The notes under the pieces: generated by a model | Database searches by the model: none | The model's input: only the letters and a program-made list of their open reading frames with translations | Told to the model about the DNA's origin: nothing | From: Mercurialis annua | Lineage: Eukaryota; Streptophyta; Magnoliopsida; Malpighiales; Euphorbiaceae | Assembly (NCBI RefSeq): GCF_937616625.2 | Contig: NC_065570.1 | Coordinates: 45,499,665 to 45,563,664 of the forward strand | DNA: 64,000 bases | Reading direction: 5' to 3' | Part shown: in pieces, positions 1-12,226 of the stretch | How the letters are laid out: every line of letters starts with the position of its first letter | Numbering within the stretch: position 1 is the first letter of the stretch | Made by a program: the position numbers and the translations under genes

Positions 1-1465
1 GTTCACTCACCGGTTCAGAAGGCAGACTCCATCAATTTTTAAATGAATTTGTCTACTCAAAATGAAAAAGTTTAAAGAAAAAAATGAAAGAATAAAACTT
101 TTGATGGACTATTTATAAAATATTCTATTTAAAAAATAATTACAATAATTTAGAACATATTTATGTAGTTTTATTTGATATCCACTTTTTTAAAATTAAT
201 TTTTTTTTAATTAGGATTTTTTTCATTCTCTTTCATTTTCCTCACACAGTCGTCGCATCTTTTTCTCATTCTTCTCCAATCTCTTTCTTCTTTTTTTCTC
301 TATTTCTCTTAAATTCATCTTTTTTTTTCCTTTCACATTTACGAACATAAAAATAACCATCGCCTTTCAGATCTACGACCGCAACGTCGTTGTTTTATTT
401 CCGGTTATCTCATAGTTGTCGTTTGTTTCCGGTGATTTCATCGTCGTCGTCTTTCTTCTGGTGGTTTCATCGTTGTTGTCTTTCTTTTGTTGGTTTTTTC
501 GTTTTTCTTCTGGTGGTTTCATCATCGTCGTTCTTCCGCCATTTAGATTTTTGTGATTGTAAAGATTACTTTAGGTTTTTTGTGATTGCTTAAATATTTT
601 GTACACAGATTACTATAGATCTATGGTTCTCTTGTTAATATAATTGTTCTTTTTTTATTTTATATAATTGTTCTCTTATTTTGATACTACTAATTTCGTA
701 TACAACGAATTGGTTTATATTTTTATGATGGTTTTGTGGTGTGTTTATGATGTTTTTATGGTATTTTATGGTGTTTTGCTATTGATTTCATACACAACGA
801 ATTGATTTATGTTTTATGGTGTTTTATGGTGTTTTATGGTGTATTTACACTAAAAACACCATAAACACACTATTAAAACACCATAGAAAAAAAACCAGAA
901 AATCACCACCACAAAATACAAATAAATAAAAAAATCTATAAAAAAGACAAAACATAAAAAAGTAAAAAAATATTTTTTAAATTAAAAAATTAAACAAGGT
1001 TATTTTGGTAAATTAAAAAGGTATTAAATGAAAAGGGGTCCAAAATATGGGTAGCGAGGTAATTATGTTTCAAAAACAAATAAGACATAATACATAGCCA
1101 TGTTCCTGCACTTCTTATTTTTTGCATCGGAGGTCCCCGCACTTCATCACCCCTATTATAAACCTCTGCACTACTTAACTCAGCAGCCCGTGATCCCTCC
1201 ATTGATAGAAGTTGGCTAGTGTCTTGCACGTATTGGTCACTGCGAATCCTCAACGTCTTCATTCGTCCACCTCACAACAAATAAGCCAACTCATCTTGCC
1301 AGCCAACTCATCCTGCCACATCAGCCATCTCATTTAACTTAGGGTAGAATGTAAAATTTGACAACTTAAACATCTTTTTCTCAATCCCCCCAATTCATCG
1401 AGCATTTTCTACTTCCCCTAAATCTAACCCTAAACTGACAGTCCCCAATTCAAATTGAAGGCAAC
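1..1465. repeat. AT-rich non-coding stretch with small repeats
   Basis: No gene is supported here. Positions 430-545 hold about three degenerate copies of a CTTCTGGTGGTTTCATCGTCG unit. Positions 721-890 form an imperfect foldback: GGTGTTTTATGGTGTTTTAT on the left pairs with inverted AAAACACCATA copies on the right. CAACGAATTG(G/A)TTTAT is repeated about 100 bp apart near 697 and 795. The rest is AT-rich filler that may include the 5' end of the MULE described next. Confidence 0.5.
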
Positions 1466-3517
1466 ATGTCCCCAATTGAGATTGAAGACATCAAGGTCTA
1501 CTCACTATGTAACGAGGAGGAGCAGAATAACGACCCGAAGATGAAGAAAAAGTCGGCTAGGAAAAAAACTACCCCAATTTCTGCGAAGGGAAAACAAAAA
1601 GAAGAAGTTGTGGTCGGACCAGGTTAGTTGAATGTTTTCTCTTGTTTGACATTATTGTAATTTGTAACTTGTCCCTAAATTGCTGCCAAAATTAATTATT
1701 TGACTGTTGGTAAACTCAATTTCTTATTTGTCCTAAATTGCTGCCAAAAGTTGTCTGATATTGTTGGATGTATTGTTGGGTATATTGATTAAATTTTGGA
1801 ACGTGATGTACATAGTTAACTAAGTTTGAGAATGACACATTTTTCAATTCCTGTAAATGGTTCCCATGCTGTTAGGTTTTTATTATTGTTATTTTTTTTG
1901 TTGGTTGGGTTAGTGAACCTTTATGTGTACTACCATGTTCTCACTTGCTTTTTTTATGTACAAGACCACTTAGAACCACTTATTTATTTATTTTGCTTTT
2001 CTATTTAGGTTCTGGCAGGTTGGATGCCAAGATTGTAAAACTTGTGTTATGTTATGGGAGTAGAATAGAATTGAAAGAGGGTATATTAGCTTATAAGGGT
2101 GGGGAAGAGGAGATAGGTGATCCCGCATTTAGCTTAGATAAACTGTCATTCTTCAATATTTTGTCATATCTTCATTATTTTGAGATAGAAAAAGGGATAT
2201 GTAAGTCCAATATGATAGATTTATTTAAGTTTGAAAATGACAGATGTGTTTTAGGATTCTGGAAACAACTTCTAGATTACAATGAAACAACATTGTATGT
2301 TTGTGTAGATCACACAAAATTCCTAGCTTAGGACAAACAACCCAGCAAAGAGGGGGAAGGTAAACCTAGTGGTAATGTGCCATTGTCACAGGTCATAGTG
2401 GGCTGTCCATGGGTGATGCAAGTGAGCCCTCACAATTCAGACCAAAACTGGACCATTAAAAGCTACCAACCTGAACATAGGTGTACTAGAAGCAACAAGG
2501 TGAAATTTTGTGACAGTAACTTCTTAGCCAAGAGGTACAAAACAATGGTCACCAACTTACATTGCATCAAACTGAAGGACTTCAAGTCCATTATTAGGAG
2601 TGAGCTGAAACAGAGTGTGAGTTTGAATGTGTGCATACATGCAAAGACAAAAAATTATAGCTGAGTTGATGGGCTTTTATAGGGAGGACTATGCAACTCT
2701 GAATGACTATGGTGAGGTCATTTGCCATACCAACCCAGGCACAACATGTTTTGTGAAATCCACCTCTAAAAATCCTGAAGGTAAACAGGAATTCCATAGG
2801 TTTTATGTGTGCTTTTCTTCTTGCAAAAGGGATTTGCTTGAGGGTAGCAGAAAGGTCATAGGCATAGATTGGTGTTTTTTAGAAGGAATATGTAAGGGGC
2901 AGTTATTGATTGCTGTGGGTAAGGATGGAAACAATCAAATGTTTCCAATACTTTTTTTGGGGAGGAGGGGTTCTTGTTGAGAATAAAGACAATTGGAGTT
3001 GGTTTCTGAGGATGATTCCGTATGACCTACAACTTGAATATGGAGAAGGCTATGTAGTCATATTAGATATACAAAATGTAAAGTGAACCTTTTTTTGTGT
3101 TGTTTAAGTTACAATTACAGGTCTTTTTTTGCTATTTTTTAGTTATGTATTCTGATGCAGGATCTTGAGAGTGCACTAAAAGACATACTTCCCCAGGCAG
3201 CATACAAAAGATGTGCCAGCAATGTGTATGCAAACCGGGCCAAGAAATGGAGGGCTGATGAGAGAAAGAAGGCTTTTTGGAGCTGTGCGAAGGCCAGTAC
3301 AAGGTTAGATTTGAATTTGAGATTAAAACACCTGGGAACCTTGGGGAACAACATAGTCAATGATGACTTAGGCTATGAAATAGAGACCTGGAGCAAGGTC
3401 TACTTTGACACGTCAATCAAATGTGATGTGGCTGACAACAACCTGGCAGAGACTTTTAATGGTTGGATTTTGGAGCCTAGATGTAAGTCTATGATCACAA
3501 TGCTTGGGGATACGTAA
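1466..3517 (+). pseudogene. MULE (MuDR-type) transposase pseudogene
   Basis: This is a decayed Mutator-like transposase gene. Exon 1 starts at ATG 1466 (MSPIEIEDIKVYS) and reaches a GT donor near 1624. The next exon starts near 2009 after TTTAG and encodes a PB1-like domain (VKLVLCYGSRIELKEG). After an in-frame TAG at 2329-2331 the same frame continues into the MuDR DNA-binding region (GCPWVMQVSP, then SYQPEHRCTRSNKVK). A frameshift near 2630 leads to the MULE transposase core (SRKVIGIDWCFLEG, GQLLIAVGKDGNNQMFPI). A further exon at about 3155-3517 carries DLESALKDILPQAAYKRCA and CDVADNNLAETFNGWI, typical of the C-terminal half of the core. The SWIM zinc finger and tail are missing. It is inactive because of the stop, the frameshift and the truncation. 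Family assignment rests on motif recognition. Confidence 0.82.
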
Positions 3518-3554
3518 TACTCATACATTCAAAAATAATTTTGAAAAATTCTTT

Positions 3555-3643
3555 TAGATCGTCTAGAGCGTCTAAAATTGCTAGAGCTTATGAAGCGTCT
3601 GAAACTGCAAGAGCGTCTGAGGAGTCTGCATTTGGAGCATCTG
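3555..3643 (+). repeat. 27-bp tandem repeat, interrupted by an LTR
   Basis: Degenerate 27-bp units (GCGTCTAAAATTGCTAGAGC plus 7 bases, then GCGTCTGAAACTGCAAGAGC plus 7 bases) stop abruptly at the LTR start at 3644. The same unit recurs at about 20880-20974 and 29390-29600. It lies just after the truncated MULE transposase and could be a repetitive 3' coding tail of that element; this is inference. Confidence 0.6.
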
Positions 3644-6511
3644 TGTCAGGACCCGATTTCCACCCCAAAACTCGAGTCGGCCGGCGCTAGGGAATGGGAA
3701 TGGTTGTTCCGAAACCCGTAGCCAGCCTAAAACCTCTATAAGTTTTTTGAAAATATAAATCTAGATCGTACCTCGCGTACGACCCGTTTTCAGAAAAAAC
3801 CATTAAAACATTTTTTCGTTTAATCATAAGAATAATTTTAAAAATATTCATATAGCGAAATCACGTTTTCAGAAATGCTGGTTGAATAACCCTAGTTATT
3901 CTGACCCACACGCATTTCTGAAAACCGGTGCGGTGGTCCAAGGACTTAGCTCACGTGCCTTGCCTCACAGGCAGCCCTATCCCAAACCACGCATCCGAAC
4001 AATATGTTTAATAAAATATATCGAACACTTTCCCTTTCAAAGCGTTATATCAAACATATTTAAAATATGCACAGCAGGCACACAAACGTAAGGCCACCAA
4101 AATTATCACAGTGTCTCTGCACACCAAAGACACGAAGCTTGGCCTAACCGTAGAAATGCCATATGCCTATTAGGTAGCCACCTAGTAGAGTTAGACAAAG
4201 TCAGGTTCCTATCAGAGTATATTTACAGAGGAACCCTGACATGGCCACAGGCATAGCACACCTATATACACTATTGCAGCATTTAAGAGTTTAAAGTGTT
4301 ATTTACATATTCACAAAATACGCTTCCCTGATAGAAAAGGGTGGAAGCTCGATCAGACCTGATATCCAGGTACCTGAAAGTGATAAATAACAACGGAGTC
4401 AGAAATTTAAATATTTGTGAGTGAGTAGATAGGTTTACAATTAAATACCAAAATCGCATATAGATAAAATATCAGTATATAAAAATATTACCAGTCCTCG
4501 ATCCAAATGAAACCCTAGTCCTGTTACGTTATAATGCTATCATATATAATGCATATGCTCAACTCTTGTTTGATACAGGATGGATTGTATACTTGTGTAT
4601 CACAGCCATCTTAACTCTGTATAGGGTTGTTGGGACGGAACCTAAGTCACTGCCACCTCAGAACTACCCGTTAGGTTTAAGCCGCTTTACAAGAATCTGG
4701 CTTAACAACCCAATCTCAACATATATGCTTATAATATTTACCTCTCATCTAGTTCATTAACACAATGATCACACAGTTCTATTGTTGCCCAATAGATAGC
4801 TCGTTTCAATGGATCTTCCTTGGCTAAGTTTCATACTTAGTGCGATTTCTGGATTTAAAAGTAATTGAATACTAATATTCAAAAGTAAACAAATGAACTC
4901 ATAAACACTGCTAAGTTTGGAACTTAATCCTGTGGTTGAGGTCAGACTGTTGGCTAGCTGGTCGGACTAAACTCACAAAGCAAACAGGATAAAACACATC
5001 AATATATGTTTCCTTTAAAATTTCTAGGTCCATAAACCAAGTTCTAGGTTAAACATATAATCATATAAACACGTAACACTTATGGTCTCTTTTCTATTAA
5101 AACCATATTATAAATTTTTGTTTTGAGAAAACGTTCAAACTTCTCTCTTGAAGTTATTTTAGGTATCACGATGCCTAAAGAAAACCATTTATAGTATAGA
5201 CCTAATTGTCAAAACAATTCTCAATCATATACTATGTATTTAGCAACACCATTTGCTAAATCTTTAAAACCGTTTAAACGTCGACTTTAACTCTTTTAAA
5301 GTCTGTTATAAACGTTTAACTTTACTTTTAATATCTCCTTTTAAAATTCTTTAGGTTTAGGTTATAAAACTCTTTTCACTTTCTTCCAAAATAAGTTATC
5401 GTTTTTAAACGTTTTAATTCGACGAAACTACGTCAAGTTCATAGGGCAAAAAGCCGCGAAAAGTCCTCTCCTATCGGTGTCTCGGCATGGTGCACGATTG
5501 TGCACGTTCGTGCACCCCACATTGGTGTACGGTCGTGCACCCTCGATGGTGCACGTTCGTGCACCTCCAAATGGTGCACGTTCGTGCACCCGCGTGCACA
5601 GCCGCGGGAAAATTGATTTCCCGGGATTTCCGACGTGCTTTAACCCCGCTTTTCCGCCCCTAACACGTATGCACAATCCAATCTATCCATATTCACATTC
5701 ATAACGTAAAAACAGTACGTATATCGATTCGATATGGTAACCATTTATAAACGAATATATATTCGAAATATATCAAAAATATCAAAATAAACGTTTAATA
5801 CGGGTATACTACCTCGATTACTTGAGTAATCGTTGAAGAAACGGACGAAGCGGCGCGGAAACCTAATCGCCGAAGTCTTCAGAGCTTAGCAGTTCAATTA
5901 TTTTCTTTCTGAAGAAAGAAATGAGGCTCTGCCTCTATTTCTTAACATAAGAATGTTATATATACTTAATGGCTAAAGTGCGCTTTAGTACTAGTTCAAT
6001 CACGCATTAAACCAACTTCTAAACTAGTCGTTTGTAGCCCAAACGAAAACGATTTCCGAATTTCGTGAAAAGTTTACCAAAAATAAAATAAAATATAATA
6101 AGAATAAAAATATAATTTTTATTCCCATCCGACTTATACTTTATTCTTAATAAATCATTTTTGATTTATTAAATCTGCATTGACTGCGGTTGATAAAATT
6201 TATGCTTCCAAATTTTACCAAATTTTCGCGATAACCTTTCTAAAATATTTCGCGAATATTGCACCAAAATTATTCGCTAGGTACTTATGAATTATTATAC
6301 ATTCAATTTATAAATCCATATTGTCCTCGTTAACTACGCAGTTAATCAAATTTAAATTCTAATAATTTAAATTTGCAATCCTATAGCCATAATATAAATT
6401 TAGGGACACTTGTAAATTAAATTTATTTTTAAATTTAATTTACCTACTCCTATCTAATAAAATATTAGACATGTGGCTATATTTTATCCCTTAAATTTCC
6501 GGGTTATTACA
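3644..6511 (-). mobile_element. LTR of LARD-like retroelement 1 (3' LTR, minus orientation)
   Basis: The 2868 bp LTR runs from TGTCAGGACCCG to GGGTTATTACA. Read on the minus strand it begins TGTAATAACCC and ends CTGACA, so it keeps TG...CA ends. It aligns over most of its length with the partner starting at 12227: shared start, the CTCACGTGC(C/A)TTGCCTCACAG block and the GTGCAC array. It is inserted in the 27-bp tandem repeat. Open frames inside it, such as 3882-4091, are not genes. Confidence 0.85.
5484..5605. repeat. GTGCAC palindrome array inside the LTR
   Basis: Short palindromic units of the form GGTGCACG(A/T)T(C/T)GTGCACC occur about five times, separated by spacers. The partner LTR has a different expansion at the matching place (14085-14172), so this part of the LTR is hypervariable. 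Frames across it are by-products of the repeats. Confidence 0.75.
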
Positions 6512-6966
6512 TTTTCTCCCCCCTTATATAAATTCGTCCTCGAATTTACATATACTTACTTTTCACTTATAATCCAAACTTCAATTACACTTAATCTCAA
6601 TTTATGCTTTGCAAAACATAACGTCATCCTGACTGGCATCATCAATCATATCTTTCTTCTTACTGTTTTCCTACTACTCTTTCTTCCGTAGTACTTTCCT
6701 CTACGAACAGCACTAACTGTGAACTTAATCTCACTTTTGTTACTTAAGCTTTTCAGCTTATTAACTTACAATGTTACTCTTATCATCTATCTGATCTCCC
6801 GTTCTACAAACAGATTATCCACTTTGTATACTGCTCTTGATCCTATAACTTGTATAGAATACCTTTTACTCCTTAGCTTAGCGTCCTGCAACGCATTCCA
6901 AGGACTAATCTCTATTGTTTCTCTTTTGCCAAGCGATCCAAGTGTGTAAGTTTAAGTTGGCACCAT

Positions 6967-8063
6967 CACTACTAAAAAAACTGTGTTTTACCGACGGATT
7001 TTAGCGACGGATTCAAAATCCGTCGCTAATTTTTTTTTACCGACGGATTTGAAATCCGTCGCTAAATTGTTATTTAAATTGGCGGGAGTGTTCCCGCCAA
7101 CTTTAGCGACGGAAAATCCGTCGCTAAATTTGGCGTGAACACTCCCGCCAATTATTTTTGATGTATTTAGCGACGGATTTCAAATCCGTCGTAAAATCTG
7201 TTTTTAGCGACGGATTTAAATCCGTCGCTAATTACCGACGGATTTAAATCCGTCACTAATTACCAAAAAATAAAAAAAATCGTAAAAAAATTATTAAATT
7301 AAATAATTTTTTTATCAAAAAATTATTTAGAAAAATAATTATTAAAGAAAAAATAATAATTATTTTTTTAATTATATATAATATTATTTAAATATAACAT
7401 AAATATATATATTGAAAATATTGTTATTTATTTATTCATTAATAATTATTTAAAATAACTATTAATTATAAAAAATAATTATATTAAAATGTGGGAGGAA
7501 GTATTTGTCATTTTTAGTTACATTTAAATATAAATATACATATATATATATAACAAGAAGCTGAGCTGGTTCAGGTAGAGATACGCGCGGGAGAACTTCA
7601 AAGTTAAAGAGCAATGAGTGGGAGCAGTGGGAAGGATGGGTGACCTACTGAGAAGTTTGTAAAAATTGCGAGTGGGTGATGGAGGCAACGGATGGGTAAC
7701 CGAGGGCGACGGGGACGGGTGGGGGACGGAGGTTGACTTAGTGTGACGGGTGTGTGACCGATTAAATAATAATAATTTAATTTACGATTTAATTTTTTTT
7801 TTTGGTAATTAGTGACGGATTTAAATCTGTCGCTAAAATCTGTCGGTAATTAGCGACGGATTTAAATCCGTCGCTAAAATCCGTCGGCAATTTCTGAAAA
7901 ATCCGTCGCCAAATTTTTTGGTCCGTCGCCAAAAATTTAACGACGAGGATTTTGCCGACGGATTGAATCCGTCGGGAAATCCGTCAAGGAAACGTTTTCC
8001 CGACGGATTTCATGCTTTTAGCGACGGAAAAATCCGTCGCTAAAAGCAAACATTTTAGTAGTG
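6967..8063. mobile_element. Non-autonomous CACTA transposon
   Basis: The ends are CACTACTAAAA and TTTTAGTAGTG, a perfect 11 bp terminal inverted repeat. The 3 bp direct duplication CAT (6964-6966 and 8064-8066) is typical of CACTA elements. Both subterminal parts (about 6985-7260 and 7810-8050) hold many direct and inverted copies of TTTAGCGACGGATTT and its complement, as expected for transposase-binding subterminal repeats. The 1097 bp body has no coding frame of note. Confidence 0.9.
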
Positions 8064-10956
8064 CATTTAACTTATTCCATGGTTATCGTAAAAATAGGTT
8101 ATCTCCACTAGTTTTCAATAACACCACTCTTCGTATACTACTTTTGTCACACATTTTCATTTATCTTTAACATCATCTTTGTTATACATTTAAATCACCA
8201 GTTGGTTGGTTTTTACTTTATTATGCGATATAAATCATAACCCATCTATCTTATCGCAAAACACAATCCAACTTGTTTTCTTAATTATTGAAAACTGTAT
8301 CTTTGTTACCCACTTCAGGTAATTCAAAGATTTTAAACAATTTTCATTGCTTTCTTACTTATTTTAATTTATTTTACTTTCCTTTCTTTAGGTTTTCTTC
8401 TCAACCTTACGACTCATCTAGTTATTGAGATGGCTTTTAGTATATTTTATGATTAATGTTTCATAAACTAACCACTCATCTTTTACTTTCCTTACATTTC
8501 TATACCTTGTATAGAATGTCCTTTACCTCCTCCTCAATCTATAGTAACTTCCTGTTACCGATTGGGTAATTGATCTTCTCTCTTACCGGAATGTGGTTAT
8601 ATAGGTGTGGGTGTGGTTATAATCTAACTATTTCACCATAGGACACCTTTTAACTTTCTTTACAGATCACCGCAAAACTATATTTCCATTACTAATTTTT
8701 GGTATTTTCCAATGTTAACTTGACTTCTTAACTTCTTTTCCAAATACATAGCCTCCTTGTTCACAGCTAACAGTTTTCATAACTGTACTATAGCTGTTAC
8801 TATCGGGTTTAATTAACTAACTATCAACTTGAGATCCACTTTCAAAACATTTCACGTTAGAAACAAATGTTTATTAAATAATTTTCACTTTTAGTTGACC
8901 ATGCTTTACGCATTTTTGGCCCGACAGTCAAAATACATGTACACTATATGTATATTTTGTTACCTTTCAGCCTAAACTTCACAGTCATAAGGCTCGATCC
9001 TCGGAATTTTATCTTTTGAAATTACTGTCTCAATACAGTTTTCAAATTCTTTTTATACATATATGGAGCTTATGTTGACAATTCCAAGCTAATTAAAATT
9101 TACACTTATTATCGTGATCACTTGCATTTTTGTATCACTGCCAAAAATTCACACAAGTTTCACAACAACAACTCCATCTTCGAGCATCATCTATCTCTCC
9201 TTTCGTCGATCGCAACGGTTAAAACTTAGATAACCGTCCTGGGACTATCATATCCCAATATCAAACCGATCTAACAGTTCGATCACTAGTTATTAAGGTT
9301 TTACTACACTCTGTTAGTTTCCAGATAACATCTGAAACTTACTCCTTCGGTTCACTATTTTCACCTCCTCCTCACCTTGATAACATTTCTATCTTATGTT
9401 AGTCCAAGGTTTATTATACTATTTAAGTATATTGTTTATACATTAGATAGTTTGATAATTATTTATTAATGAATACTTTGTTTGACACGACTTCACAAAG
9501 TCTGTCAGTCGTTAACACAATCAATAACCTCTTTATTCAAATCAGAACTAGTAGTGTAACTACTTGGTTCTGAGAACATAAGAGTTCTTTCTCATCATCT
9601 ATCTTTTAATTAATCCATTGTTGTTTATTGTTTAAATGCTGAGGTTTACTCCTCTCAGATTTATGAGTTTCGGTTCATCTAACCACTCGTTTGGATTCAA
9701 GAGATATGTCCATTACTTACATCTGCTTTGTCTGTAAAACCAATCTCAGGTCTATTTTAATTAAACACATGCGTATGACTTTGTTCACCGACAATTACTT
9801 GAAGTCAAACTAACCGAGTTGTGTTCAATTAGATCCTACTCTCTCTTATCTTAATCGTGGTAAGCTTCTATTATCTACTCTTGAACTTTTATTTATCACA
9901 AAAGTCCATCACTAGACTTACATCTCAGTCTATCTCAGAGTAAGAATATAAATTCTCACTTCCTATTCATCTCAATCCTTATTGATTTCTAATGTTTCGG
10001 AATGAAACACTAGAATCCGGATCTTTATTGTTTGTTATGAACAGTAAAAATCACAACATCTTATCTCCACTATCTTTTATCCTACCTTGAATTTATTACA
10101 AAGTTTTCGTTCAGTTATGTTTACATTTAACACAAATACAGTTCCTTCTGTAAAACAAATTGTCCCAAACAATTTATTTTATAAAATTTTTGTTTTATAA
10201 ATAAATGGTTTCACAAACCAATTGTTTCAAACATATGTGCATATACACACATATTCAATCACATATATAAATATATGTGTGTACCAGCTGGATTTTCTTT
10301 AAATTCATCTCTTCAAGCTGTGAATCTAACAATTCATATTTCAAGACTTTTGTACAATTGTAGCTCAGAGTGATGACATCTCTCATCCCCAAAGAATTGC
10401 TATACAATCCACTTTCTCTTTGATATACTAATATACATGATGCATGTCCTAACAAAATCATTTTGTATAAGTATATGGAATTCAGATATTTCTTTTTCTT
10501 TAGTGATCGTTGCAATGCGCATTCATGATGCATTTGAGCACAATAATACCTTCTTTTAAAACAAAACTATATACTCACTCTGTAAGCTTCTTTTAAACTA
10601 CTTCTCCGTAACATTTCAAGTTTCTTAATCCTAATACTTTATCCTCACATTAGGATTATTATTTCTTCACATCATTTGGTTGATTATCAATAGTTATTGA
10701 TTTCTATTTAAGGATGTACGTTTCTTAACATCCCTAACATGTTCATTTCTCGTTTATCATATACTCTTTTTAATGTTTACTGGTATGTGTATTTCTTTTT
10801 GTTTAAGGATATGATTTATATCTGTAGTTTATGTTTTTCAATTCTAACGCGAATATTGAAAACACATAAACATACTAACTTAAACATTAACACATAACTA
10901 AACATTACTTGACGATGATCGTCGAGACTGAAACGCCTTCACAAATCATCGGGCCT

Positions 10957-11682
10957 TTACCATGCCCTCTGCAGAATTTCAATTTTCATTTCCTTTCCCC
11001 CTCGCGGAACAAAATAGGGGTTGTACTGCCTCGCGAGTCCAGAGTTTCCTACCCTAGGAAATGTAGCAATAAGTTTTTCAGGTTTGGTATAATAGAATGG
11101 CTGGAGGGGTATGTTATTCCTTCTCAATTTGTGCTCAATTTGCTTCGCACGTCCAGCCAGAAAACCTCTAACATACCTAATCGCAACTTCCTCACCATCA
11201 TGAACAAGCTCAGGTACTTCCTCGCATATACACATAAACTCGATAGTGTATGCCTCTACGTTCAAATCCTCTCTTGTATATTTATCCATATAATCCCTCA
11301 GCCTATCAAGACTTTGGTTCTCCTGCATCTCCCACTTGCTCACGTATTCCCACGATTGACTCGACGAGTGTCTTATTTGTTGTTGAACCCTCTTTAGATG
11401 GTCCACCTCAACTAAGAACTCTTTTACCTTAAATCCCAGATAAGCTGGTGTAGCTGTCGATTCAGATACAGAGCTATGGCTATTTCCAGTACTAATTATG
11501 TCCTCATTCAAAATTCTCTATAATTCCTCCACTCCAATAGCATCCTCCCATATGTCCATGTCACATGCTGACGTTGAGTCAACAGCCTCTATGGAAATAG
11601 ATGTATCAGGTATAAGAGGCAAACATGGTACATTATGTGGATCAGACCCCACATGCGAATGAGCTCCACTAGGCCCAGACAT
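10957..11682 (-). pseudogene. Retrotransposon gag relic
   Basis: The frame starts at an ATG at 11680-11682 (MSGPSGAHSHVGSDP). It has an in-frame TAG after about 60 codons (GVEEL stop) and then continues for 184 codons. The middle resembles the Ty3/gypsy gag region: NVEAYTIEFMCICEEVPELV, then EEVAIRYVRGFLAG. It lies about 530 nt downstream of the primer-binding site on the minus strand, as expected for gag. No zinc knuckle or pol follows. It is non-functional. Confidence 0.7.
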
Positions 11683-12210
11683 ACTGATCACATGAAATTT
11701 CAGCGCAAGTACCGTATGTAATAGTTATAGAAAATCATATTTTCCATATAACATGTATCGACTATTAACTCATGTAAGCAAAACACATAACAATCACACA
11801 AAATACAGAGAAAATCTAACTATTTTCTCAAGCAAAAAATTTAGAGGTAATCTCTGCTTTGTCCTGTGTTCAAACAGAACCATTCTCCTCTAATACTGGT
11901 CATCTGTTCTGACCATTCTGCTCCATGATTGTAACGTGTTTCCGACTTACGAACATCTCACATGTTCCATCTGTTGTAACGTGTCTCGAACACAAGAACA
12001 TCTCATATTTTCCTGATCAAAACATCAATACATACTAAACATGTATAGTTGTTATCTATAGCTGAATGAACTCAATAACTGACAACTGATCAAGACATGA
12101 CTTGAATCCTATGTTGCTGCAATATTTTACTTGGAATTCTTATGACTTCTAATACCTCTACTTAACATATATCAACAACAATACTTTAGACATTCAAGTC
12201 CTAAAACATT

Positions 12211-12222
12211 GCTCTGATACCA
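12211..12222 (-). promoter_or_regulatory. Primer-binding site, initiator-Met tRNA type
   Basis: The minus strand reads TGGTATCAGAGC, the usual plant primer site matching the 3' end of initiator-Met tRNA, four bases inside the LTR end (TCTTGACA-AAGG). It fixes the minus orientation of the element and the LTR boundary at 12227. Confidence 0.88.
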
Positions 12223-12226
12223 CCTT

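Larger units (their letters stand above)
6512..12226 (-). mobile_element. Internal region of LARD-like retroelement 1
   Basis: It lies between two LTRs of one family. The polypurine tract is seen reversed at 6512-6523 (TTTTCTCCCCCC). The primer-binding site is at 12211-12222. The only coding relic is gag at 10957-11682. No protease, reverse transcriptase, RNase H or integrase motif can be found, so the element is LARD-like and depended on a partner. A CACTA element is inserted at 6967-8063. A block at about 10290-10540 is also present in element 2 at about 25770-25990. The rest is AT-rich with nothing recognisable. Confidence 0.75.

Noticed and set aside
390..593. Phe/Ser-rich 67-codon frame
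   Set aside because: Composition follows the TTC/TCT-rich repeats; no domain, no orthologue-like features.
990..1262. 90-codon minus-strand frame
   Set aside because: Starts without ATG-quality evidence, no recognisable motif, and lies in sequence that looks like transposon-end material upstream of the MULE.
5428..5704. Two opposite frames rich in Arg, Ala, Pro, His
   Set aside because: Both are translations of the GTGCAC palindrome array in the LTR.
10255..10533. 92-codon minus-strand frame
   Set aside because: Lies in the block shared by the two LARD-like elements but no pol or gag motif is visible, and the matching place in element 2 has no comparable frame.
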